64,000 nt of DNA, from the NCBI RefSeq assembly GCF_004519305.1, contig NZ_SOZA01000019.1, positions 32,169 to 96,168 of the forward strand, in the 5' to 3' direction. Within the stretch, counting starts at the first letter, position 1. Each line of letters starts with the position of its first letter. Positions 33,765 through 42,138 of this stretch are shown here, one piece after another. Below the pieces are notes generated by a model, which saw only the letters and a list, made by a program, of their open reading frames with translations, made no database searches and was not told where the DNA came from. Source of the stretch: Pseudomonas sp. RIT623 (GTDB lineage: Bacteria; Pseudomonadota; Gammaproteobacteria; Pseudomonadales; Pseudomonadaceae). A program made the position numbers and the translations under genes.

Positions 33765-33793
33765 GCGCCGGTTCCAACAGGACCGGCGCTTTT
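33765..33793 (+). terminator. Intrinsic terminator reading on the plus strand
   Basis: GCGCCGGT (33765-33772) and ACCGGCGC (33782-33789) form an 8-bp stem followed by TTTT. Orientation fits the plus strand, so a bacteriocin transcript crossing the immunity gene as antisense would end here. Confidence 0.65.
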
Positions 33794-33872
33794 GTCGTGC
33801 GGCTCGCACAAAGCGCCATGATTACAGACTCGAGCATCCGTTGGGAATCGCGTTGCTGCTGGGCGATGAGCG

Positions 33873-33909
33873 GCCCAATGAGTGGCGGGCTTGCCTCCCC
33901 TCATTGGGC
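33873..33909 (-). terminator. Hairpin after the MACPF gene
   Basis: GCCCAATGAG (33873-33882) and CTCATTGGGC (33900-33909) form a perfect 10-bp stem with a 17-nt loop, 10 bp beyond the MACPF stop codon. It probably ends that transcript, although no T-run follows. Confidence 0.5.
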
Positions 33910-33919
33910 GCAGCAGTTA

Positions 33920-35371
33920 CTACTTGCCTACGAAGGTACAGGCATAGATGAAGTTGCCGCCAGCACCTCTGTTGAGGTCACCGGGGACCTTCAGATAACC
34001 ATAGGGAGCGTTGATATCCGCATTGTTGCCGCCGATGACCGTGACCTTGTTGATTGCGGTGTCGGTGTTGTAAGCCTCGGTCTTGTAGCAGAGGAATACA
34101 TCATCACCGCCCGCGCCCTTGTTCAGGTCCTGGGGCAGCTTGGTATAGCCAGGTGGGGTAGGCTCCTTGTTGAAAATGATCCTGATATCCGTCACAGCAT
34201 CTTTAGGCCTGTCGGCCTGCCAGGTTTGTTCGTGATAGCACAAGTAGATGAAGTCACCGCCGGCACCGGCATTGAGGTCGTACTCGATCTTGCTGTAGCC
34301 GACCGGTGGTTCGATGGTTGAACTACCGCCGGTGATGACCACCAGTTGGTCGATGTAGTTAGCCTTGACCCGGTACTTTTCCGATTGCGCCGGCGCCCAG
34401 ACGTCATCGTAATGCTTGCGCATGGCCTCGGCCTGCGCCTCGTTGCTGCACAGGGTCCAGATTTCCTGCATGGGGATGGTGGGGACGAAATCGACGAAGT
34501 CCGGCGAGGCGCTCACACTGTCTACCCAGGCCTGGAAATCTTCTTTTTTGCCGCTGAACACCCCATGTGCCTTGGCACCGTCGCCGCCGCGCACTTCCTG
34601 GTGGGTATTGGAGTACTGAGTGAAGCTGCTGATCGACTCGCCATACTTGGCTTTGGCCTCTGCGCTCAACTGGCCGGTAAGCCCTTCGTAGCTCGCCTTG
34701 GCGACCACCGACACCGAGTAGTCACGCTTGACCCTGAGCTTGTTGGTCGAGGAGGCGAGGATGGCCCGTCCACCCATTACGATGCCGGTAAGGAAATGGC
34801 TGCCAACTCTATCGAAATAGCGGCTTATGGCCTTCGGGTCGTTGACGTTCAATTCATCTAGTTGTTGGCGCATGTGTGGCAGCATCAGTTCGCGCAATGA
34901 CTTCACCGAAGGCAAGCGCAACGACCAGAGGTTGATCGATTGCTGAATGCGAGTGAACTCGTTTTCCGCGTTGCGCAGTGAATTACTGTCGAAATCCGTG
35001 GACAGCGAGCCACTGAAGAAGTTGTAACGGCCTTCGATGGCGACGCTGGTAGCCAGACTGCGCTGGTACTCGCTGATCGTGTTGCCGCTGACGTTGGTGT
35101 AGGTTGCGCTGTCGTTCTGTTGCACGTCGACGATCTCGGGTACGAAGTAGCCGGCTTTGAAAGGCACTTCGCGTTTCTTGGCCGTGGCCCAGTCGAACAA
35201 TTGCACCGCGCCGCTGTTGACACTGGCATAACTGATGAATGGGTTATAGCCAAGTCCAATGGCTTCGACGCCAGGTAGTACGGTTTCATTCAAACCTGCT
35301 TTAAAACGAATAAGTTGCAGGTGTTGCGTGGAAAAGTTTACAAGTCCTTGTGGCAAGTCTATGTTTTCCAT
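33920..35371 (-). CDS. MACPF pore-forming protein with triple beta-prism repeat
   Basis: The 483-residue protein has a membrane-attack-complex/perforin domain (about 1-335) with the signature YFDRVGSHFLTGIVMGG (185-201). The two helix-forming TMH regions flank it (about 95-150 and 220-275). The C-terminus has three repeats that start GYSKIEYDLN, GYTKLPQDLN and GYLKVPGDLN at residues 358, 408 and 458. Each contains GAGG and a (I/F)-(Y/F)-x-C end, as in the beta-prism of Plu-MACPF. No signal peptide is visible, so release would need lysis or a dedicated exporter. AAGGAAAT lies before the ATG. Target cells are unknown. Confidence 0.88.
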   Translation of the reverse strand: MENIDLPQGLVNFSTQHLQLIRFKAGLNETVLPGVEAIGLGYNPFISYASVNSGAVQLFDWATAKKREVPFKAGYFVPEIVDVQQNDSATYTNVSGNTISEYQRSLATSVAIEGRYNFFSGSLSTDFDSNSLRNAENEFTRIQQSINLWSLRLPSVKSLRELMLPHMRQQLDELNVNDPKAISRYFDRVGSHFLTGIVMGGRAILASSTNKLRVKRDYSVSVVAKASYEGLTGQLSAEAKAKYGESISSFTQYSNTHQEVRGGDGAKAHGVFSGKKEDFQAWVDSVSASPDFVDFVPTIPMQEIWTLCSNEAQAEAMRKHYDDVWAPAQSEKYRVKANYIDQLVVITGGSSTIEPPVGYSKIEYDLNAGAGGDFIYLCYHEQTWQADRPKDAVTDIRIIFNKEPTPPGYTKLPQDLNKGAGGDDVFLCYKTEAYNTDTAINKVTVIGGNNADINAPYGYLKVPGDLNRGAGGNFIYACTFVGK

Positions 35372-35523
35372 GGTGATTTCCTTATGTTTTGTAGGCAGAT
35401 AGAACAACTCGTCCAGCGAGCAAGGAATCAGCATAGATAAGTTTTTTATTGTGTTTGATGGGGGCGGTTAAAATAGTGAAATCTTTGGTATTACTGCGTT
35501 GAGTGTATATATATTGATGGGGT

Positions 35524-35841
35524 TTAAATGAAGTCGGGGGAGTGATCGCAGGGCCAGGTGCTAGTGCTTGCAGCGCTGGTCAGATCGGGTGCCACGGCGC
35601 TTTCGTTGAACACCCACGGCCACCCATCCGAGTTGGTGCTGGTGCCGCCAAGGGTGAAACCCTTGCGTGCCGACAGCAACGAGCGTTCGTTGGACGCCAC
35701 CGCCTTTTCCAGCGCGTGCACGCGCAATGCGCCACTCTGCACGCCGCGGTATTCGCGGGTGGTGCCGCTGATGACTTCCTGGCGGGTGGCATCGAACTCG
35801 TCCAGGCCTTGGAGCTGTTGGCGCTGGCCTTGCCGGTCAAT
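35524..35841 (-). pseudogene. Fragment of a TolC-family outer-membrane protein gene
   Basis: An open frame of about 105 codons without a good start encodes LQGLDEFDATRQEVISGTT, then REYRGVQSGALRVHALEKAV and SARKGFTLGGTSTN. This is the last periplasmic helix region of AprF/HasF-type TolC proteins of type I secretion. The match stops where VDVLNAQ would be expected. The remaining 30 codons (WPWVFNESAVAPD...) are unrelated, and the upstream ~300 residues are missing. It begins at the stop codon of the DUF1176 gene and lies at the edge of the toxin island. Confidence 0.75.
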
Positions 35842-36847
35842 TCACATAGCTGGGCACGCTCCAGGCGCCGTCCCTGAAACCCCGGCAGCGTACATAGTTG
35901 GCACGGTAAGTCAGCACGAAGCGCGTGCCGTCCCAGGTCCAGAACGCCCGCTTCATGCAGTCGCCGCGCGGGCTCTGCATCTGCCAGGAGCCAATGGTGG
36001 CCCGCGCGCGGTCGAAGCGGGTGCCGGCTTCGGTCACCAGGCTGGCCAAGTAGGGCGGCCGGTCCTCGGCGACCCAGAACCCGGTCGCGGTGTTGTAGCT
36101 GTTGGCCGCGCATTGCGTGCTGACCAGCAGCCGGTGTTCATCCAGCCGCTCGATCAACAAAGGCTCGGCGTGCAAGGCGGGGCAGGGCTGGTGGGGCGCC
36201 ACAGCGGCGGCCAAGGCTTGGCGCAGCGACGGGTCGTCGGCCAGGCGAGCATCTTCGACGCGGGTGTCGAGCAGTGGAGGATGGCTGATCGGCGGTGAGG
36301 CTCGTTCGGGCCCAGGCACCAGGTCTTCGTCCTCGTCACCGCGCCTGACCGCGGCGGTAGGGGTGCCGAGGCGTTCCTGCAGTTCGTCCATCTTCAGCAG
36401 CACGGCGGTTGCGCCAGCGCCGGACAAGGGCCAGGCGTGTCCGAGTGCATCGACGAAGCGGATCCTGGTATTGCCCGCCAGGGCGTTGACCAGGCGTCGG
36501 CTGGCGTACTCGTCGAGCATGAAATCGCGGGGGCCATGTTCCTTCGCCGAGGCGACCAGCTCATCGTCCAGTACCAGGCTGACCGGGGTGGTCGGTGGGT
36601 CGCCGGCCAGATCGGCGAACAGCAGGTTGCCGGTGAAGGACGTGCGCGGGCCAGCTTCGCGATTGAGCGCCAGGCTGATGCCGTCGAGGCTGTCGCCGGG
36701 TGAATAGCCCATGGCCACGCAGGTACCGGTCCTGAGGCATACCAGGTCCCAATCCTTGTGGGAGAACTCGACGCCCTCCCTGGGCACCTGGGCCTGGGCA
36801 AGGGTGCCGAGCACCAGCAGGGGCCAGCACAGTGCGTGCAGTTTCAT
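35837..36847 (-). CDS. DUF1176 domain-containing periplasmic protein
   Basis: The 336-residue protein has a signal peptide (KLHALCWPLLVLGTLAQAQ). Family positions are FSHKDWDLVCLRTGTC near the N-terminus and CMKRAFWTWDGTRFVLTY near the C-terminus. The DUF1176 family is widespread in pseudomonads and of unknown function. The start at 36847 begins the signal peptide. It follows a lipoprotein gene by 47 bp on the same strand, so the two may be co-transcribed. Confidence 0.8.
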   Translation of the reverse strand: MKLHALCWPLLVLGTLAQAQVPREGVEFSHKDWDLVCLRTGTCVAMGYSPGDSLDGISLALNREAGPRTSFTGNLLFADLAGDPPTTPVSLVLDDELVASAKEHGPRDFMLDEYASRRLVNALAGNTRIRFVDALGHAWPLSGAGATAVLLKMDELQERLGTPTAAVRRGDEDEDLVPGPERASPPISHPPLLDTRVEDARLADDPSLRQALAAAVAPHQPCPALHAEPLLIERLDEHRLLVSTQCAANSYNTATGFWVAEDRPPYLASLVTEAGTRFDRARATIGSWQMQSPRGDCMKRAFWTWDGTRFVLTYRANYVRCRGFRDGAWSVPSYVN

Positions 36848-36894
36848 CCGTGCTCCGCGCAACGCACAGGCCTTGAGCGAATGTCCTGGCACTG

Positions 36895-37509
36895 TCACTT
36901 CACCTGGCCGTTGTACACCACGCTCGCCGAGCCCTCTTTCTTGATCGTCAGGGTGTTGCCTTCGGCCAGGCTCTCGACCATTTCCGAGCAGCCGTCCACC
37001 TGCTGCTTGCCATCGACCTGTTCAGCATTGCTATCGAAGCTGAATACGTAGGTGGAGGCGGGGCAGGCATTACCGCCCTCGCCGGTGGATATCACCAGCA
37101 CATAGCGGGAGGGGCCGAATGCGTAGGCTTTTTCGATGGTGACGTACCCCGTGTATTCAGCCTCTTCGACGATGGCCTCCATGAGGTTGATCACCCCGGC
37201 ACGGGACGGGTAGTTCAATGCGCTGCCCATGCCCATTTGCTGCAAGGTGAACGGCCCGGCACCGGCATCGCTGACGGGCAATGGCACATAGGTCACGCTC
37301 GGCGCCGCGGGTGCCAATTGGATGGCGGCAGGTTTGCTCAGGAGTGCTTGCTGGGGCTGCGGGTTGACGCACTGACCGCTTTCGCAGATTCGTTCACCCT
37401 TGCAATCAGTGTCCTTGGCGCATTGGCCGGTGAGCGCAGTGGCCTGTTCGGCCTTGTCGCAGCCGCTTATGGCCAGGGTGAGCAGGGTCAAAGCGAGCAG
37501 TCGCTTCAT
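36895..37509 (-). CDS. Cys-rich N-terminal lipoprotein of unknown function
   Basis: The 204-residue product has a lipobox (LAISGC, Cys17). A short Cys cluster follows (QCAKDTDCKGERICESGQC), resembling the small knottin-like motif found after signal peptides in many bacterial surface proteins. The rest (about 80-204) is a mixed fold with two Cys (NACPAST, VDGCSEM). AAAGGA precedes the start at 37509. The protein is probably anchored in the outer membrane. No family function is known to me. Confidence 0.7.
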   Translation of the reverse strand: MKRLLALTLLTLAISGCDKAEQATALTGQCAKDTDCKGERICESGQCVNPQPQQALLSKPAAIQLAPAAPSVTYVPLPVSDAGAGPFTLQQMGMGSALNYPSRAGVINLMEAIVEEAEYTGYVTIEKAYAFGPSRYVLVISTGEGGNACPASTYVFSFDSNAEQVDGKQQVDGCSEMVESLAEGNTLTIKKEGSASVVYNGQVK

Positions 37510-37592
37510 TGGCGAAATCCTTTTCGGGGGGATGGCGGCGTGCAGTATCACCAATCCCATTGGTCTTGTCGTGTGCCGAAAGGCAAAGGCGA

Positions 37593-38057
37593 CTAGGTCG
37601 GGCTGGCGAACACGTCCTCGAAAAAGCGCTCGATGGACTGCTGCTCGAGGATCTCGATGGAAAAATGCCCGAAGCGCTTGGGCAGCCAGAGGATGCGCGC
37701 GCCAGCCGGCGATTGCAGGTCGGCGCGGGCCAGGGGCCGGCCGTTCTCGTCCTCAGGCTGCACGCCGGCAGCCAGCAGTTGGTCGTAGGCCAGCTCGATG
37801 TCCGGGGTCGAATAGCAGTGGCGGTAGATCATGCCCTCGCCGTGCTGGTCGAGCAGGGTCTTGAGGTTGCCGGCCAGCGGCTGGACCAGCATGAAGCGCT
37901 CCTGGCCCAGGCGCGCCACCGCGTAGCGCACCTGCAGGCCGCGACGTTCCCAGACCTGGGTGGTGGAAATCTCGGCACCGAGCATCTGCTGGTAGTAGGC
38001 GCAGGCGGTTTCGAGTTGGGCGACCAGTACATCCACGTGGCTGAACTTGAGCTGCAT
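37593..38057 (-). CDS. VOC-superfamily (glyoxalase-like) protein
   Basis: The 154-residue protein has paired beta-alpha-beta-beta-beta units of the vicinal oxygen chelate fold. It starts with FSHVDVLV (metal His), and has the second half QPEDENGRPL followed by ARILWLPKRFGHFSIEILE with His and Glu ligands. It is closer to methylmalonyl-CoA-epimerase/4-HPPD-like VOC proteins than to classical glyoxalase I, and the substrate is unknown. AGGAG lies before the ATG at 38057. Confidence 0.82.
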   Translation of the reverse strand: MQLKFSHVDVLVAQLETACAYYQQMLGAEISTTQVWERRGLQVRYAVARLGQERFMLVQPLAGNLKTLLDQHGEGMIYRHCYSTPDIELAYDQLLAAGVQPEDENGRPLARADLQSPAGARILWLPKRFGHFSIEILEQQSIERFFEDVFASPT

Positions 38058-38336
38058 GGCAGGGCTCCTGAAGGGGCAGTCAGTATGCCCGTTGAGCGGA
38101 TAGTCGCAAACGGCTGACGTGGCCCTTTGACATCTATCTGCCAGGCGTCTAAACGGAACCAAGGGCCTGTCACCCCCGTGGGGTTCATCATGCCGATAGC
38201 TACTCGCGCACCCGCCACCTTTGCCCCGGTGATGCGTTTCCCGGTCCGTCCACCGTGATGCTCAAGTCGTTGCTTCTGGCCGCGTGACTGCACCTGCAGC
38301 ACGCGTCGGCGTGACCTTGACCTGGTGAATACGACC

Positions 38337-39659
38337 ATGAAGATCCTGCTGATGCTTTGCGCCTGCCTGTTGGCAGCCTGCGCCCTGAACAAACCCCTGC
38401 GTGACGATCAGGTGGTGACCTGTGACACGCTGGTGTCGTGCAGCCACAGCTATTACGAACTGCATACCAAGCCGCGCTACGAGATCGGTTTCGTCGAGTA
38501 CAGCGAGCGTGGCAACGATTTCTTCCCTGAGCGCACCCAGCAATTGCTCGAGCGCCTCAAGGGTTACTCCGCCGAAGGCGACCTGGCCATGGTGGTCTTC
38601 ATCCACGGCTGGAAGCACAACGCCGCCCCGCAGGATGCCAACGTCGTCAGCTTCACCAAGGCGCTGGCCAACCTGGCGCAGTCCGGTGTGCTGGGCAAGC
38701 GCAAGCTGGTCGGCATCTACGTCGGTTGGCGCGGCCTGTCGATGCACGGCCTGGGCAGCGAGAACCTGACCTATTGGGACCGCAAGGCGGTAGCCGAGGA
38801 AGTGGGCCGAGGCGGGGTGACCGACCTGCTTACCCAGCTGGAGCAGATCGACCGCAAGGACAGGAACTACCTGGTGATCGTCGGTCACAGCTTCGGCGGT
38901 GCCATCACCCTCAGCGCCTTGCACGACCAGTTGCTCGAACGCCTGCATAACCAGCAGCTGGGCAACAAGGTACGGGCCTTCGGTGACGCGGTGATCATGC
39001 TCAACCCGGCCATCGAGGCCGACCAGGGGCTGCTGCTCAAGGAGAACAGCCTGAAGGTCGGTGTTTCCGGCGCGCAGGCCCAGCCCTTGCTGTACGTGAT
39101 CAGCTCGGAAAACGACAGCGCCACCCATTGGTTCTTCCCGCCGGGGCAATGGCTGGGGGTCAATCTGAGCTGGAGCCAGGTGGATCTTCAGCGCCGTTAC
39201 CGCGGCATGCCGTTCGTCCTGCGCGAGGAAGCGCTGGACACCACGGCGCTCGGCAACTACAGCCTGTTTCACACGGCGCGGATCCGCGATATCGAGCCGG
39301 CGCAGGCGACCGCTGCGGCCAAGACCCTGGAAGACACCAAGTTCGGCGACTGGCAGCTGACCAGCTATTGCACGCCCGATGGCAACAATGGCGGGCCGCA
39401 GGTGCAACGCATGCCGTGCTACAGCAACGAGCCGGTCAACTTCATCTACACCTCGAAGTCGTTCATCAGCAGCCACAACGATATCTTTGGCGACCAGGTG
39501 ATCGCGTTCCTGGCCACGGCGGTGGGCAAGGCCATCTATGAACGTACCCAGGGGCGCGACTACCTCAAGGCCTGTCGCGGGGAAAACGGGTTCCAGTTCG
39601 CCGCCTGTTTCGACTATCACTACGAAACGGCTCGGCGCACGCGGCAACAGCTGGAGTGA
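38337..39659 (+). CDS. Lipoprotein with alpha/beta-hydrolase fold
   Basis: The 440-residue protein has a lipobox (LLAAC, Cys15), so it is membrane anchored. An alpha/beta-hydrolase core follows: VVFIHGWKHNA with the oxyanion region, the nucleophile elbow GHSFGG (Ser185), and acid/His residues further on. An esterase or lipase role is likely, but the substrate is unknown. The ATG at 38337 was used; a GTG four codons earlier is possible. The second half (330-440) has several Cys and no known domain. Confidence 0.8.
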   Translation: MKILLMLCACLLAACALNKPLRDDQVVTCDTLVSCSHSYYELHTKPRYEIGFVEYSERGNDFFPERTQQLLERLKGYSAEGDLAMVVFIHGWKHNAAPQDANVVSFTKALANLAQSGVLGKRKLVGIYVGWRGLSMHGLGSENLTYWDRKAVAEEVGRGGVTDLLTQLEQIDRKDRNYLVIVGHSFGGAITLSALHDQLLERLHNQQLGNKVRAFGDAVIMLNPAIEADQGLLLKENSLKVGVSGAQAQPLLYVISSENDSATHWFFPPGQWLGVNLSWSQVDLQRRYRGMPFVLREEALDTTALGNYSLFHTARIRDIEPAQATAAAKTLEDTKFGDWQLTSYCTPDGNNGGPQVQRMPCYSNEPVNFIYTSKSFISSHNDIFGDQVIAFLATAVGKAIYERTQGRDYLKACRGENGFQFAACFDYHYETARRTRQQLE

Positions 39660-39664
39660 CCGGT

Positions 39665-39977
39665 TCAGCGCACCCGCTCGCGGCTCTGTAGCGCCAGGTC
39701 CAGCGCCTGGCGCATGTCCAGCCGCGCCGAACGCCCCACGGCGCTGTCGTGCAGTTGGTAACCACGCTCCGAGGGCAGGATCGGCGCGGTCAGGTCCTCG
39801 GCGTCCATGGCTTCGAAATCGTGCTTGTCGCCGATGCTCATGGCGCTGCGGCGCAGCTGTGCGGCTTTGCAGCAGGTCGGCGCAGCGCTGTAGATGTTCA
39901 ACACGCAGTGGCGCTTCGGCGGCGGCGAAGCCGGGCAGGCAGATCAGGGCGGCGAGGGCTGCGCAACGTAAGGGCAT
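39665..39977 (-). pseudogene. Frameshifted small secreted-protein gene
   Basis: One frame from the ATG at 39977 encodes a signal peptide (PLRCAALAALICLPGFAAAEA). The rest appears in the next frame from about 39913: CVLNIYSAAPTCCKAAQLRR, then EAMDAEDLTAPILPSERGYQ, ending at 39665. Each frame alone is implausible: the first has no sensible continuation and the second no start or export signal. A one-base indel near 39913-39925, in a GCC/GC-rich run, would restore a protein of about 103 residues. A sequencing or assembly error is possible. Confidence 0.5.
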
Positions 39978-40148
39978 GGGCGGTTTTCTTGCCGGTGGCA
40001 CTGCTGTTGCGACCGCCGTGGCAAGGGTTTCGTTCAGCCGGGTTGGCAGAAGGGTGGGTGGCTTGGGGGTGAGGGGCGCTGGCGCGCCTGTTCTGCGGCC
40101 AAGTGACCGCGATTGCAGTATCCTGCGTGTCCCTGACTGGAGCTGCCC

Positions 40149-40343
40149 ATGGCCAAAGATATCGACAACCCCTGCGTTTCCCTCTGCCAGCTCAACAGCG
40201 AGCTGTGTGTGAGTTGTGGGCGTACCCGCGAGGAGATTCGCAAGTGGCGGGGAATGAAGCGCCCGGAGAAGATGGCCACGGTGCAGCGGGCAGCGGTGCG
40301 GTTGAAGGCGGTGGTGAAGAAGAATGCTCGGCGGGGAGGGTAG
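40149..40343 (+). CDS. DUF1289 small Cys-motif protein
   Basis: The 64-residue product matches DUF1289: NPCVSLCQLNSELCVSCGRT contains four Cys (C-x3-C, then C-x2-C) probably binding a metal, followed by REEIRKW. The tail is basic. GGAG lies 8 bp before the ATG. The family is often encoded beside metabolic genes and its function is unknown. It stands 118 bp before a LysR-family regulator. Confidence 0.88.
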   Translation: MAKDIDNPCVSLCQLNSELCVSCGRTREEIRKWRGMKRPEKMATVQRAAVRLKAVVKKNARRGG

Positions 40344-40461
40344 CGGGTTGATGGGCGCAGGGTGTTCGCCGTGAGGGTCTGATAGGCGTGGCATCTGTTG
40401 TGGCGAACCAATTGCCAATACCATTGATGCACACCTTCGATCAAACCCGTGGAGCCCCAGG

Positions 40462-41370
40462 GTGAGCATCAATTTCGACCTGAACGACCTCAAGGCCTTC
40501 CGCGCCGTCGTCGAGCAAGGCAGCTTCCGCCGCGCCGCCGAAAGCGTGCGCATCACCCAGTCGGCCCTGAGCCGACGCATCGACAAGCTCGAAACCGCCC
40601 TGGGGGTGAAGCTGCTCGAACGCACCACGCGCAAGGTCGCGCTGACCAATGTCGGCCGGGCCTTCCTGCCCCAGGTCGAACGCCTGCTCGATGACCTCGA
40701 CCTGGCCTTGCTCAGCGTCGGCGACGGTGGCGCGCTGCGCACCGGCACCTTGACCATCGCTTGCGTGCCATCTGCGGCCTACTACTTCATGCCCCACGCG
40801 ATCCGCGCGTTTCATGGCCAGTACCCCAAGGTGCGGATCAGCCTGCTCGACGCCTCGGCCAACGAGGTCAGCGCCGCAGTGGCCTCGGGCGAGGCGGATT
40901 TTGGCGTCAGTTTCACCGGCAACCTGGCGCCAGAGATCGAGTTCAGCCCTTTGCTGGAGGAGCGCTATGTCATCGCCTGCCGCCAGGACCACCCGCTGGC
41001 GCGGCAGGCGGTGGTCACCTGGGCCGAGGCCTATAGCCACGACTACATCACCTTGGGCAAGGCCTCGGGCAACCGCCTTGTGCTGGACCGCGCCCTGGCC
41101 GGCATGCCGTTGGAGAAACAAAGCATCTGCGAGGCGCAGCATGTGACCACCCTGCTGGGCCTGATCGAGGCAGGGCTGGGGATCGCCGCCGTGCCGTCGA
41201 TCGCCATGCCGGTGGGCACCCATCCGATCCTCGCCCAGGTGGCCTTGGTGGAGCCGCAGGTGACCCGGCAGATGGGCGTGCTCAAGCGCCGTGGGCGCAC
41301 CTTGACGCCCGCGGCGCTCGAGTTCGAGCGCTTGATCCGGCAGTTGCCGGGCACTTTAGCGGGGCACTGA
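40462..41370 (+). CDS. LysR-family transcriptional regulator
   Basis: The 302-residue regulator has an N-terminal winged HTH (residues 5-65: LNDLKAFRAVVEQGSFRRAA, SALSRRIDKLE) and a periplasmic-binding-like effector domain (about 90-295). It starts with GTG, with GGAG 8 bp upstream. It is transcribed toward, and overlaps by 15 bp, the substrate-binding protein gene on the other strand. It may control that gene and the MHS transporter, judged only from position. Confidence 0.88.
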   Translation: MSINFDLNDLKAFRAVVEQGSFRRAAESVRITQSALSRRIDKLETALGVKLLERTTRKVALTNVGRAFLPQVERLLDDLDLALLSVGDGGALRTGTLTIACVPSAAYYFMPHAIRAFHGQYPKVRISLLDASANEVSAAVASGEADFGVSFTGNLAPEIEFSPLLEERYVIACRQDHPLARQAVVTWAEAYSHDYITLGKASGNRLVLDRALAGMPLEKQSICEAQHVTTLLGLIEAGLGIAAVPSIAMPVGTHPILAQVALVEPQVTRQMGVLKRRGRTLTPAALEFERLIRQLPGTLAGH

Positions 41371-42129
41371 ATCCAGGCCGGTGGCCTGCACGGTACCTTG
41401 CACCTGGGGCGAGGCCAGGTAGTCGAGCAGTTGCCGCGCCTCGGCGGGGTGCTGCGCAGCGGTCGGGATGCCAGCGGCGAAACGGGTCACCGACTGCACG
41501 TCTTCGGGCAGCTTGCCGGCGAAGGTCACACCGGGCACCGGCAGCAGTTCGGCTACCTGCTGCAAGCCCACCTGGTAATCGCCCTTGGCGACCACCGAGG
41601 CCACGGGGATGCGCTCGATCATCGTGCCGCGCGGGGCCAGTTGCGCCTGGATGCCGAGCTTGTCGAACAGCTGCCGCTCGACATAGACCCCGCTGGCGCT
41701 GTCCGAGTAGGCCACCGAGCGGGCGGCCAGCAAGGTCTTCTTCAAGGCGGCCGTGGTGCTGATGTCTGGCTTGGGTTCGCCGGCCCGCACCACCAGGCCG
41801 ATCCGTGAATCGGCCAGCTCCACCCGCGAGTCGGCAGCGACCTTGCCCTGGCGGATCAGCTCATCCAGGGCGTAGCCGACCATGATCACCACGTCGGCGG
41901 GTTCGCCGCGTTGCAGGCGATTGGGGATCGCTTGCGGCGCCTTGCCCATGGACGGGCCGAGCACGGTGGTCAGGGTGTTGCCGCTGGCGGCGGTGAACTG
42001 CGGGCCGAGACGGTTGTAGGCGGCGGTAAACCCGCCCGAGGTCATCACCGTCAAGTCGGCGGCCAGGGCGAGGCTCCCCGGGGTGCTGACGACCAAGGCG
42101 AGTGCCAGGAGTATCTTCAATGGCTTCAT
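41356..42129 (-). CDS. Periplasmic substrate-binding protein (ModA-like)
   Basis: The 257-residue protein has a signal peptide (KPLKILLALALVVSTPGSLALA) and the ModA/type-2 binding fold: ADLTVMTSGGFTAAYNRLGP, PADVVIMVGYALDELIRQG, and ASVVAKGDYQVGLQQVAELL near the hinge. No ABC permease or ATPase genes accompany it; instead the gene lies 9 bp after an MFS transporter gene on the same strand. The ligand is probably an anion or organic acid. Its 3' end overlaps the convergent LysR gene. Confidence 0.78.
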   Translation of the reverse strand: MKPLKILLALALVVSTPGSLALAADLTVMTSGGFTAAYNRLGPQFTAASGNTLTTVLGPSMGKAPQAIPNRLQRGEPADVVIMVGYALDELIRQGKVAADSRVELADSRIGLVVRAGEPKPDISTTAALKKTLLAARSVAYSDSASGVYVERQLFDKLGIQAQLAPRGTMIERIPVASVVAKGDYQVGLQQVAELLPVPGVTFAGKLPEDVQSVTRFAAGIPTAAQHPAEARQLLDYLASPQVQGTVQATGLDSVPR

Positions 42130-42138
42130 CGTCGCGCC

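Noticed and set aside
38262..40757. Minus-strand open frame of 831 codons
   Set aside because: It runs antisense across the hydrolase gene, the frameshifted small gene, DUF1289 and the LysR start. It has no family similarity and is a GC-bias shadow.
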